A DNA stretch of 64,000 nucleotides. It comes from Mesostigma viride. Its lineage: Eukaryota; Streptophyta; Mesostigmatophyceae; Mesostigmatales; Mesostigmataceae. The notes beneath the pieces were generated by a model. It did no database searches. It was not told the DNA's origin and was given only the letters and a program-made list of their open reading frames with translations. Both the position numbers and the translations under genes were made by a program. Below are positions 51,810-63,500 of the stretch, in pieces. The number at the start of each line of letters is the position of its first letter. Within the stretch, counting starts at the first letter, position 1. Where the stretch lies: the NCBI GenBank assembly GCA_009746045.1, contig RPFO01000644.1:821180-885179 (forward strand), read 5' to 3'.

Positions 51810-52925
51810 ACGTAAGAAGATATCTCCCAGGCTGGCCCGACTATAGTACTGTGCGCAAGGGACCAGCAGGGCCCTCCCACTCATCTGTATCAACCTGATT
51901 AGTACGGGCTAGATCATCAATTGGCCAGCAAATTGTAGTCTACGCTGCCTATAGCATATCCCCTAAACCGTCCTCGTGCCGATTTTCGACCACGAGTTTT
52001 ACTCATGACTGGAATTCGGCATGAGTTTGTGCGCCCTGTAGAAATCTCGCGGGAAGGTTTTCGCGGGTAAAAATAGGACCGTTGGAAAGGTCTAGATTCA
52101 CTCTATCCGTAGCACTCTTGAAAGACTGTATCTGACCACCGGACCAGGGTGAAAACCCTGGTCAAAGCTGACAGGGTACCCTAAACTGGTGACTCAAAAT
52201 AGTCATAAGATATTTTGAGCATTATCTTGTGGGTCCCTGGGTGAAACAAGACATGGAAGTGCTTGGATGTAGTGCTTGGGTACACTTACAGTCCCCCCTG
52301 AAATACTAGGGTGAAATCCAAGGTATACGTGGTCCATCATGCATTGGTTGTGAAGTTTATACTCGCGACCCGCGCGCAGCTGTCTCCAAGCATATGCGGC
52401 AGTGGTTATGGTGAATATTGGTGGCACACAGGTTGAAATATGCGTTAACATGCATGTTTGCCAATATTCCATGCTTACCTATCATGTCCAGGTTCAAAAC
52501 TGCACTAGAATGCTTGTTCTAGCCCCCCCTAAACTGGTGACTCAAATGAGTCACCAGTTATTTTTAGCTCCATCTGGTGGGCCCCTGGGGCAGTTACAAT
52601 TTTTAGTGCTAGTATCCCATCCTAACTAGTAAATCTATCTACAAAACCAACCCCAGGGGCAACTTATTGAGAAAAGTGGTCTATCATGCATTGTAAGTGG
52701 GTCACCGCGCACACTCACCGTACCCCCCTGAGGGGGGTGCTATTTATAGAGCAGGGGGGGCTAGTACTGCCAGGACCACCCACTATACTCCCAGGTGGGC
52801 CCTCATATGGGGATGCTTGGTTCCCAGCATGGTCTAGAAATAATAATTAGGCTGAATGGGGGCACCTGTGGCGTACTATGAAACTGGTGACTCACCTTAG
52901 GCACGAGTGCGAGACGGTGGAGGGG

Positions 52926-54303
52926 ATATTATATCAGACTCAGTGACAGCCCTGGCATCCCATCATGTGTAAGTCCTGATTAGCTCTTCTAAGCTGTACT
53001 TTGGAGCCCAGCCATAGCAGCCTCCCATATGCAGCCTACAGCCTGTGCTAGTTACAGACAATCAGTTGTCTCACTTACTGTCAAGAGACGACCCAGGACT
53101 GGGAGCACCCAGCACTTGGCCTGTTTGTAACCTGATGTTCTTTGTTTGTAAATTAGATAAATTTAATTCAACATCGACATGCCTCCAGGGGTAACTCGAG
53201 TCTGAGGCCAAGGAGCACTAGCTAACTACTCGGCCTAGGTAGTCGTTATGTACAACACTATCTATATATGTCCAAGCGGCTTCCACACGTGCAAGACAGT
53301 CAGGGACCCTCGATCAGCCTCTTGTAATTCGTGGCGCCGCAATTAGCAGGGTTATGGTAGTAGCCTGGGTTGTACACGAGTTCAGTATGTACAACTCTAT
53401 AGACGCTTACTGCTCCACTTGGCCCCTCCGTTATTGAAGGGACAGATAATTTATGGATTAATTTACTAACCAATCGCAAACAATGCAAGGTCGGTGTTCA
53501 CATACCCTGGCAGTGCAGCGCACGTGTAGCTGTCACGCCCCGGCCCGATCTCATATGTAAATAGATGAGCGACTGTTGCTGGGCCAGCTGGGCACCAAGC
53601 ATGTCGCGCGTCATCTCTGCACCAAAAGCTCGTTAAAAGGCGCCGGCGTAGGAGTGCCAACCAGAGAGTAACATACTTGCCTCCCCCAAAGCCTCTCCAA
53701 AAAGGCTGCATATTACAGCTAGCGCCCAAGGGGAGAGTTAATTTCACTGCCGCCTTCAGTTCTCCAAAAAGAGTAAGGCAACGTAGCATGGAAGATGCCA
53801 CAAGTGCGCACTGCAGGAAGTACTTGTAGGCCTAATTCTCTTCCCTAATGGCTGCCACGCGTTGAGCATAAGCGCCATCCTGCACTTCTGAGTTGCATCG
53901 CTCAACTAGTACCATCAGCCAAAAAAAGTACCATCGGCGACAAGATGCCGCCCCCCCGGACCCGGGTCCACTCCCCTCTGATCAACACGGCCACTTAAGT
54001 ACAACTATCTGTTTCTTCAGCTGCTGGCAGCCCAATGGAGATTAATCACAATTTCGCTCGCAAATTCAGCAACTCGAATGAGCTTCCAACTTGCAGTCTG
54101 GACACAAAATTTCTCCAGAAAGCAAGTGGACGCCGAGCACCAATCACTGCAGATATATGTGCAGCGCCAGCTGCCACTAGATGGCAAATTAAGCTGAATC
54201 TCTTACAAATTAACACATGACGTACCAGGGAGGAAATTCGCCACTTAATCTCAGTGCCGAAAAAAATCAAAGAATATCATCTCTGACTTTCCTTGATGAG
54301 CCC
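52926..54303. other. No supported gene
   Basis: Short frames only. The longest (53466-53801, minus, ~111 codons) shows no recognisable domain. No repeats with the rest of the window were noticed. Confidence 0.3.
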
Positions 54304-54816
54304 TTAATTTGCAGCCGCGGGTCGTGGTTCTTGGCTCAATTTCTGTTCGCTCTTTTCTTCGTGATCATGATCACCCGCGGACGTCGTCGCGGCCGTCGTC
54401 AGCTGATCTGCAGCCTTCGCCGTAGCTGCAGCTGCATCGGCTGGCCGCACATATTTGCCTTTTTCACCGTCCCATACATGACCTGCCGGCGCTCTGCCCC
54501 GCGGTTTGCTAATTGGCTTTGTGTCAGACTCGTTGACAGCTGGAACGTACTTTTTCTCTTCGGCATCCCAGACATAGCCCTTTGGTGCACGTCCGACAGG
54601 CTTGCCATCGGCGTTGGCGCTTCCGCACTTTGGCACATACGACTTTGTTTGTATGTCCCACATCATTCCAGCAGGAGGACGTCCTCTAGGCCTGCCATCC
54701 ATGGTAGGCTTCTTAACAGGCAGTGGTGTACCGTCGGGAACGTATTTCTCGGTCTCCTCATCCCAGCGATGGCCTACCGGCGGTCGGCCTCGCGGCCTCT
54801 TCGACGCCTTCGGCAT
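54304..54816 (-). CDS. Four-repeat AT-hook-like protein
   Basis: The 170-codon frame starts MPKASKRPRGRPPVGHRWDE. Four repeats of ~20 residues lie at about 8-26, 42-62, 72-92 and 104-123. Each has an AT-hook-like core (RGRPP, or GRAP) followed by G..WD....KYVP. The tail (~124-170) is Ala-rich, then acidic. AT-hooks bind the minor groove of AT-rich DNA, so a chromatin or DNA-binding role is likely, in the nucleus if it is a host gene. The hooks degrade from RGRPP to VGRAP in repeat 3. Proteins with similar AT-hook plus WD repeats are, as far as I recall, found in large algal DNA viruses, so a viral origin is possible but untested. Confidence 0.65.
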   Translation of the reverse strand: MPKASKRPRGRPPVGHRWDEETEKYVPDGTPLPVKKPTMDGRPRGRPPAGMMWDIQTKSYVPKCGSANADGKPVGRAPKGYVWDAEEKKYVPAVNESDTKPISKPRGRAPAGHVWDGEKGKYVRPADAAAATAKAADQLTTAATTSAGDHDHEEKSEQKLSQEPRPAAAN

Positions 54817-55759
54817 TTCTTAAATATAGAAAACTCCACCGATAAATATCACAAGGGTGCCGGTATTTTCGTGGTGTATTTGTTTAATATATATTTTAAT
54901 TTTTTTTCCTGCAGAAAATGCGCGCAGGTAATTCCCACAAATCGGCAACAATTCGAGGCGGGTTATTCGGCGCTGCAAAATAGGGCACCCGGCGCGCAAG
55001 TTCTCGCTCTTGTCTCTTTCATGCCATGATAGATAGAACCAGGATACGGGGCGCGAGATGCGGAGCAATAGCCGTTCATTTGATTTGTGTTCAGCGAAAC
55101 ACACCATACATAACCTAGTTGGAGCAATACCAAGATATTTTCCCGGCGCAAGGCGGCCTCCCGTCGCTGAACAAATCGGCAGTACGAGATCATACCGATG
55201 GTCCAAAATGCTAGACAAGTGGCTCAAGGAGAGGCAGTGTCCGTAACTGGCGCTTACTTGTAGAAATGCGGCAGGCACGTGGTTGGAATTGTGGCTTGCG
55301 TTCTTGGCCCTGCACTTCTTATGCACTGTTCAGCGAAAAGTTCCCCTTCGCTGTCTGAGGTTCTGAGGTTCTGAGTTCTGACGCAAAAGGGCGGACGCGT
55401 TAGCGACCTCGCCACAATCAAACCAGAATAACCCCGACCGCGCACTTGGCGCCTTGTTTGGCGACCACAAGCAAGAGCGGTTGGCAGGGACCTCTACCTC
55501 GTCAGTGAGCCCATACGAATCCCATCCCTAGCAGGCCTGCACTCAGCGCAGAGAGAGCATGTGCCGTACCATTGGAGAGTCATTGTGAACTACTGATCGA
55601 AGTTCATAATTGGCTAAAAAAAATAGACCCATTTCCCCGAAAAAACTACTGATCGAAGCGATACAGTAATATAAATCTACTTGATGTATCTGGAAGTATT
55701 TGTTTTCTCCTGGCCGTTGATCAGCTCCCATGTCTTGCAAAAATATGACTATGCTGCTT
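54817..55759. other. Upstream flank of the AT-hook gene, no gene assigned
   Basis: A 168-codon minus frame (54820-55326) lies directly upstream. It has no recognised domain and could be partly a 5' exon: a donor-like ACAA|GTAAGC occurs near 55256 on the minus strand. Not enough to call. Confidence 0.25.
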
Positions 55760-55952
55760 ACCAGGTGTTGTTGTTGACTTGTTGTTGTTGTTGTTGTTGT
55801 GTGACTTCACTGACGTGTCCCACGCCGCACATTTTGGATCCTCTCCATACTACTGTAAAATCCTGTATAATAAATATATAATACCTAGGTAACCCTGTCG
55901 GACCACCGGTGCGGGAATAACCTCAACTCAGCTCAACTCAACTCAACTCAAC
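55760..55952 (+). mobile_element. Retroelement family D 3' end, copy 2
   Basis: It shares GTTGTTGTTGTTG, CCACGCCGCACAT, AACCCTGTCGG, the CCGG-centred hairpin, GCGGGAATAA and an AACTC tail with 11640-11955. An inverted related piece (CACACCGGTCGG...CGGCGTGGGA) follows at ~56108-56145. Confidence 0.55.
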
Positions 55953-58038
55953 GCACATGAGCACTGAGCAGCAGAGAATCTGTAGTGGCCGAGGGCCGGA
56001 TATTGTTGTTGTTGTTGCCCGCGCCGTTGGATTCACTTTTTTAAAATGTGAAAAAGAAATGTTTATCTGAACAAAAATGATGTCAGTTCCGACTTTTATT
56101 ATTGGCGCGCACACCGGTCGGTCGGAATGTGCGGCGTGGGATACAGGTACAACTGACTGACTGACTGACACCGGTCGGAAACCTGTTTTTCAGGGTGCAT
56201 AGTTTCAACTTACCTGTCAGCTTAAACCTGGGTTGTCAGCTTAACTCATGTACTCCCCTGGAACGGGTTCGGCAACACCGCGGGACCTCCCCAATCAATG
56301 CCCGGGATGTGAGAAACTTCTGGCGAACGTGCCAGTGCGAAACTGCATTAGCTTTAGAGTTTAGAGTAGCGATACAGTATATATACAGTATGTAGCAGCT
56401 GCGATAGCGATATGTATAATTTAGTTAATTACGAGCGAATACGAATTATACGATACAGTAGCAGCTGCGATAGCGGCCCTGGTGGCCTGCTGAGTGCTGA
56501 CTGCTGTACGTATTGCTGAAGACGTGCGTCTTATTATAATTTTTATTGAGGGCATCGTACGAACCGAAAATGGGGAATTACATTCCTTGAAGCATTGCAC
56601 ACTTGAAGCAGTGACGTTGGGTTGGGATTTGGGATGCATATGTACGTTGCCATCGCCGGTATATTTGTAAGTAACGGCGTAGTACGTGTAATTTGCCTCC
56701 TCGGCAATAGGCGGCGTTCGCATTTTCAACTAGGAGTCCACTAGAACCTCCCAGCCGTCAGGGAATTGGTAGTGCGTTTCTCTGCATCCACGAGCAAAAT
56801 CCTCGTTTGCTAGGATACGGGGATTGCCTTAGCCGGCTAGGACGCTTGATCGACGCAAAGGCGTGAAGGCCGCACGTGTCAGAGGCCGGCTTAAGTTTGT
56901 GATTGGGGTTGAACTCCCACCTGCTAATAGGTATTACAACAGCCACGCCAGGTAAGTCCTTTAATGGCACACCCCCGAATGTAAGCACTTGAGGCTGGAG
57001 ACATGTGCAAGCTTACACTTGGGCGAAACATGACGTGGCCATGAAGTACTTGGATGAGTCTAAGAATGCAGACGATCGCGCCAAAAAGGACGTTGCGTTT
57101 ACGTCTCCATGATAGGCCAGCCATCGTGATTCACGGGCTAAAGAACTCAGTTAGAGTACGCACTGGTCCCGGCTCATCCAGGACAAATGGTTGAAACAGC
57201 CTGCAGCTATACTTAACTTCATCTCATTCCGTTGGCCATTCCCACCTCAAAGGCTGGAAGACGACGACTGCCGCTCTGTCCAGGCTGTTCCCACGCCTAC
57301 GCTCGACACTCTCCTCTGCTCAAATCGCATAGCGACACTCCTTTTGTCTATACATTTTTTGCCACCTGTTCAACCAGTCATGCCCGTCCTTGGTCCAGCC
57401 ATGCCCATGGCGCTGACAAGTTCGTTAGTAGGCGTGATCGCGTGCATTTGCTCCATCGCGCTCGGACTACGCATGATGGCTGCGCCACCAATTTGTGCTT
57501 ATGCCCCCACGCACGTTGTCTCTACATGATTGCTCCGATGCACCCCTCGCTTCCTGGCCGGCATTCACTATGGATGCAGCAGCACCCAGGTCATGCTGAT
57601 GCTCTAGTTATCTACATCACTTCGTGCTTCGTGCACGCACCACAACCAGCCCGCCCATCCACATGCCGATTCAGCTGCCCCCTGCCCCCTGCGCCCTTCT
57701 TCTCCCTGGCTTGCCCGCCTGGGCTCACCCTGCTCTTTCTCTGCTTCTGCGCCGTACCCCTGTCCACCCTGGTCCCTACTCGTCCCACTGTTGGTGTACA
57801 GTTGCGATCCGAAGACCTGTGAAGCAGGAGGCGCCGTCACCCATCATCATTCCGGATACTGCCACGTGCCGCCACGTGCTCCCACGTTCGGCCAAGTGCC
57901 GCCAGGCCACTACAGTCCAACTCCCAGGTCTCCACGCGTGTTGCCAGGTCTCCACGTCTACCGCCACCCTAGTGACAGCCTTACTAGTCAAAGGCACCAT
58001 CGAGTACGATAGCCTTTATCATCCATAAACAGGGGCCC
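55953..58038. other. Upstream region of the nucleoside hydrolase gene
   Basis: No gene was assigned. Long Pro/Cys-rich frames at 57191-57822 overlap each other and lack recognisable domains. Promoter or 5' exons of the downstream gene may lie here, but I could not fix them. Confidence 0.3.
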
Positions 58039-58614
58039 ATGGTCTCCCATGTATCCTTGGGCGATGCTGCGGGGGGGTCGGACCCCGCCACGCATGCCAC
58101 CGCTGGTGGAGCCATGCCCCCCTCATCCCCCGGTACCCCGCCCCCACCCGTCTGGTTCTCCCATGACGGCGGTGTCGATGACTACGTGACGCTCGCGCTG
58201 CTGTGTGGGGCCCACCACGCAGGCCGGTTGCGACTGCTGGGTGTCAGCGTGACCGAGGCGGATTGCTTCTTAGAGCCTGCGGTGTTGACCAGCCGCAAGC
58301 TGTTGGACTTGGCGAACCTGTCATCTGTCCCCGTGTCCATCTGCCCTGCACGGCCCGTGCACGCGTTCCCTTCCGAGTGGCGTCGGGCTGCTTTCGCGGT
58401 ATGCCATCTCCCGGCCCTGCTGCGTGACGGAGCCCCGCGCGCCCCGCTGGACCCGCGCGACGCGAGCGAGTGCCTGCTTGCGACGCTACGAGAGGAGGCG
58501 GCGCCGATCACGGTGCTGGAGACGGGACCGTTGAGCTTGGTGGCAGGGGTGGTGCAGCGCTTGGCGGCGCTGGATAAGGAGGAGGCGGCTGTTCTGCGGT
58601 CGCACGTGAAGCAG
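58039..58614 (+). CDS. Inosine-uridine-type nucleoside hydrolase, first visible exon
   Basis: The exon runs from the ATG at 58039 to a consensus donor CAG|GTAGGT. It encodes ~192 residues. After a Pro/Ser-rich leader comes WFSHDGGVDDYVTLALL (~38-54), the Asp-rich N-terminal motif that binds calcium and ribose in IU nucleoside hydrolases (DGGVDD keeps three of its Asp). Then LRLLGVSVTEADCFLEPAVL and ITVLETGPLSLVAGVV, the family's GVT and GPLTNLA blocks. The enzyme hydrolyses ribonucleosides to base plus ribose in salvage. An in-frame stop at 57985 bounds the frame upstream. The C-terminal exons are beyond the minisatellite-bearing intron and were not found before the window ends. Confidence 0.8.
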
Positions 58615-58874
58615 GTAGGTGTGTGGTGGTGGGGGTGGGTCTGGTTGCATGGTCTAGGATGTACGGCATGTGTATTTGTTGGTTTCCTCTCAGATGACCG
58701 GTTTAGTCGGTAAACGCCATGTGCATGCCGCGTGCCAAGGAATGATTGCATCATTTAATACGTACCTGTATTTGTTCTTTATATATACTACTGTAGAAGT
58801 AAAATATATGGCACAAGCTGTGCGACGGTGGTCTCTATATGTGCGATGTTATAATGTGCTCTGTGAAGAACACT

Positions 58875-61800
58875 GTAGTGGATGTAGGCGCACGCTTGTG
58901 TGGTGGATGTAGGCGCACGCTTGTGTGGTGGATGTAGGCGCACGCTTGTGGTGGATGTCATACACGCTTGTGTGGTGGATGTAGGCGCACGCTTGTGTGG
59001 TGGATGTAGGCGCACGCTTGTGTGGTGGATGTAGGCGCACGCTTGTGTGGTGGATGTAGGCGCACGTGTGTGGTGGATGTAGGCGCACGCTTGTGTGGTC
59101 GATGTAGGCGCACGCTTGTGTGGTGGATGTAGGCGCACGCTTGTGTGGTGGATGTAGGCGCATGCCTGTGTGGTGGATGTAGGCGCACGCTTGTGTGGTG
59201 GATGTAGGCGCACGCTTGTGTGGTGGATGTAGGCGCACGCTTGTGCGGTGGATGTAGGCGCACGCTTGTGCGGTGGATGTAGGCGCACGCTTGTGTGGTG
59301 GATGTGGGCGCACGCTTGTGTGGTGGATGCAGGCGAACGCTTGTGTGGTGGATGTAGGCGCACGCTTGTGTGGTGGATGTGGGCGCACGCTTGTGTGGTG
59401 GATGCAGGCGAACGCTTGTGTGGTGGATGTAGGCGCACGCTTGTGTGGTGGATGTAGGCGCACGCTTGTGTGGTGGATGTAGGCGCACGCTTGTGGTGGA
59501 TGCAGGCGCACGCTTGTGTGGTCGATGTGGGCGCACGCTTGTGTGGTGGATGTAGGCGCACGCTTGTGTGGTGGATGTGGGCGCACGCTTGTGTGGTGGA
59601 TGTGGGCGCACGCTTGTGGTGGATGTAGGCGCACGCTTGTGTGGTGGATGTAGGCGCACGCTTGTGTGGTGGATGTAGGCGCACGCTTGTGTGGTGGATG
59701 TGGGCGCACGCTTGTGTGGTGGATGTAGGCGCACGCTTGTGTGGTGGATGTAGGCGCACGCTTGTGTGGTGGATGTAGGCGCACGCTGGTGGTGGATGTA
59801 GGCGCACGCTTGTGGTGGATGTAGGCGCACGCTTGTGTGGTGGATGTAGGCGCACGCTTGTGTGGTGGATGCAGGCGCACGCTTGTGTGGTGGATGTCAT
59901 ATAGCTTGTGTGGTGGATGTGGGCGCACGCTTGTGTGGTGGATGCAGGCGCACGCTTGTGTGGTGGATGCAGGCGCACGCTTGTGTGGTGGATGTAGGCG
60001 CACGCTTGTGTGGTGGATGTCATACACGCTTGTGTGGTGGATGTAGGCGCACACTTGTGTGGTGGATGTAGGCGCACGCTTGTGTGGTGGATGTAGGCGC
60101 ACGCTTGTGTGGTGGATGCAGGCGCACGCTTGTGTGGTGGATGTGGGAGCACGCTTGTGTGGTGGATGTAGGCGCACGCTTGTGTGGTGGATGTCATACA
60201 CGCTTGTGTGGTGGATGTAGGCGCACGCTTGTGGTGGATGTAGGCGCACGCTTGTGTGGTGGATGTGGGCGCACGCTTGTGTGGTGGATGTCATACACGC
60301 TTGTGTGGTGGATGTAGGCGCACGCTTGTGTGGTGGATGTCATACACGCTTGTGTGGTGGATGTGGGCGCACGCTTGTGTGGTGGATGTAGGCGCACGCT
60401 TGTGTGGTGGATGTAGGCGCACGCTTGTGTGGTGGATGCAGGCGCACGCTTGTGTGGTGGATGTGGGCGCACGCTTGTGTGGTGGATGTAGGCGCACGCT
60501 TGTGTGGTGGATGTAGGCGCACGCTTGTGTGGTGGATGTAGGCGCACGCTTGTGTGGTGGATGTCATACACGCTTGTGTGGTGGATGTGGGCGCACGCTT
60601 GTGTGGTGGATGTGGGAGCACGCTTGTGTGGTGGATGTAGGCGCACGCTTGTGTGGTGGATGTCATACACGCTTGTGTGGTGGATGTAGGCGCACGCTTG
60701 TGGTGGATGTAGGCGCACGCTTGTGTGGTGGATGTGGGCGCACGCTTGTGTGGTGGATGTCATACACGCTTGTGTGGTGGATGTAGGCGCACGCTTGTGT
60801 GGTGGATGTCATACACGCTTGTGTGGTGGATGTGGGCGCACGCTTGTGTGGTGGATGCAGGCGCACGCTTGTGTGGTGGATGTGGGCGCACGCTTGTGTG
60901 GTGGATGTAGGCGCACGCTTGTGGTGGATGTAGGCGCACGCTTGTGTGGTGGATGTAGGCGCACGCTTGTGTGGTGGATGTAGGCGCACGCTTGTGGTGG
61001 ATGTTGGCGCACGCTTGTGTGGTGGATGTAGGCGCACGCTTGTGTGGTGGATGTGGGCGCACGCTTGTGTGGTGGATGTAGGCGCACGCTTGTGTGGTGG
61101 ATGTAGGCGCACGCTTGTGTGGTGGATGTAGGCGCACGCTTGTGGTGGATGTAGGCGCACGCTTGTGTGGTGGATGTGGGCGCACGCTTGTGTGGTGGAT
61201 GTAGGCGCACGCTTGTGTGGTGGATGTAGGCGCACGCTTGTGTGGTGGATGTAGGCGCACGCTTGTGCGGTGGATGTAGGCGCACGCTTGTGTGGTGGAT
61301 GTAGGCGCACGCTTGTGTGGTGGATGTAGGCGCACGCTTGTGTGGTGGATGTGGGCGCACGCTTGTGTGGTGGATGTAGGCGCACGCTTGTGTGGTGGAT
61401 GTAGGCGCACGCTTGTGTGGTGGATGTAGGCGCACGCTTGTGTGGTGGATGTGGGCGCACGCTTGTGTGGTGGATGTAGGCGCACGCTTGTGGTGGATGT
61501 AGGCGCATGCTTGTGTGGTGGATGTAGGCGCACGCTTGTGTGGTGGATGTCATGCACGCTTGTGGTGGATGTGGGCGCACGCTTGTGTGGTGGATGCAGG
61601 CGCACGCTTGTGTGGTGGATGTCATGCACGCTTGTGTGGTGGATGTAGGCGCACGCTTGTGGTGGATGTAGGCGCACGCTTGTGTGGTGGATGTAGGCGC
61701 ACGCTTGTGTGGTGGATGTAGGCGCACGCTTGTGTGGTGGATGTCATGCACGCTTGTGTGGTGGATGTAGGCGCACGCTTGTGTGGTGGATGCAGGCGCA

Positions 61801-63500
61801 CGCTTGTGGTGGATGTCATGCACGCTTGTGTGGTGGATGTCATGCACGCTTGTGTGGTGGATGTCATGCACGCTTGTGTGGTGGATGTGGGCGCACGCTT
61901 GTGTGGTGGATGTAGGCGCACGCTTGTGGTGGATGTAGGCGCACGCTTGTGTGGTGGATATAGGCGCACGCTTGTGTGGTGGATGTAGGCGCACGCTTGT
62001 GTGGTGGATGTAGGCGCACGCTTGTGTGGTGGATGCAGGCGCACGCTTGTGTGGTGGATGCAGGCGCACGCTTGTGTGGTGGATGTGGGCGCACGCTTGT
62101 GTGGTGGATGTAGGCGCACGCTTGTGTGGTGGATGTGGGCGCACGTTTGTGTGGTGGATGTAGGCGCGTGCTTGTGTGGTGGATGTAGGCGCACGCTTGT
62201 GTGGTGGATGTAGGCGCACGCTTGTGTGGTGGATGTAGGCGCACGCTTGTGTGGTGGATGTAGGCGCACGCTTGTGTGGTGGATGTCATACACGCTTGTG
62301 TGGTGGATGCAGGCGCACGCTTGTGTGGTGGATGCAGGCGCACGCTTGTGTGGTGGATGTAGGCGCACGCTTGTGTGGTGGATGTAGGCGCACGCTTGTG
62401 TGGTGGATGTAGGCGCACGCTTGTGTGGTGGATGTAGGCGCACGCTTGTGTGGTGGATGTAGGCGCACGCTTGTGTGGTGGATGTAGGCGCACGCTTGTG
62501 TGGTGGATGTAGGCGCACGCTTGTGTGGTGGATGTAGGCGCACGCTTGTGTGGTGGATGTAGGCGCACGCTTGTGTGGTGGATGTAGGCGCACGCTTGTG
62601 TGGTGGATGTAGGCGCACGCTTGTGTGGTGGATGCAGGCGCACGCTTGTGGTGGATGTAGGCGCACGCTTGTGTGGTGGATATAGGCGCACGCTTGTGTG
62701 GTGGATGTCGGCGCACGCTTGTGTGGTGGATGTAGGCGCACGCTTGTGTGGTGGATGTAGGCGCACGCTTGTGTGGTGGATGTAGGCGCACGCTTGTGTG
62801 GTGGATGCAGGCGCACGCTTGTGTGGTGGATGTAGGCGCACGCTTGTGTGGTGGATGTGGGCGCACGCTTGTGTGGTGGATGTAGGCGCACGCTTGTGTG
62901 GTGGATGTAGGCGCACGCTTGTGTGGTGGATGTAGGCGCACGCTTGTGGTGGATGTATGCGCACGCTTGTGTGGTGGATGTAGGCGCACGCTTGTGTGGT
63001 GGATGTCATACACGCTTGTGTGGTGGATGTGGGCGCACGCTTGTGTGGTGGATGTCATACACGCTTGTGTGGTGGATGTAGGCGCACGCTTGTGTGGTGG
63101 ATGTAGGCGCACGCTTGTGTGGTGGATGTGGGCGCACGCTTGTGTGGTGGATGTAGGCGCACGCTTTTGGTGGATGTAGGCGCACGCTTGTGTGGTGGAT
63201 GTGGGCGCACGCTTGTGTGGTGGATGTAGGCGCACGCTTGTGTGGTGGATGTAGGCGCACGCTTGTGTGGTGGATGTAGGCGCACGCTTGTGCGGTGGAT
63301 GTAGGCGCACGCTTGTGTGGTGGATGTAGGCGCACGCTTGTGTGGTGGATGTAGGCGCACGCTTGTGTGGTGGATGTCATACACGCTTGTGTGGTGGATG
63401 TGGGCGCACGCTTGTGTGGTGGATGTAGGTGCACGCTTGTGTGGTGGATGTAGGCGCACGCTTGTGTGGTGGATGCAGGCGCACGCTTGTGTGGTGGATT
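58875..63500. repeat. 25-bp minisatellite, ~4.6 kb, inside the hydrolase intron
   Basis: The unit is GTGGTGGATGTAGGCGCACGCTTGT, with roughly 185 copies by length. Variants are GATGTGGGC, GATGCAGGC, a short unit GATGTCATACACGC and units missing TGTG. Because 25 is not a multiple of 3 and the unit has no stop on either strand in most registers, it makes long meaningless frames (up to ~560 codons). It begins ~260 bp after the splice donor at 58615. Confidence 0.95.

Larger units (their letters stand above)
48544..52925. mobile_element. Long-inverted-repeat (foldback-like) element, heavily invaded
   Basis: The left arm (48544-48686 and 49590 to ~50470) and right arm (~51950-52925) are inverted relatives of about 1 kb. 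Paired landmarks are CCCTCCACCGTCTC / GAGACGGTGGAGGG, CATTCAGCCTAAT / ATTAGGCTGAATG, GCTCTATAAATAGC / GCTATTTATAGAGC and AGGATGGGATAC / GTATCCCATCCT. The arms have clearly diverged. No transposase is visible. At least five retroelement pieces are inserted in it. Confidence 0.6.

Noticed and set aside
57191-57822. Cys/Pro-rich overlapping ORFs upstream of the nucleoside hydrolase as real genes
   Set aside because: Two frames overlap with no motif in either, and no splice or start evidence. Likely GC-composition artefacts.
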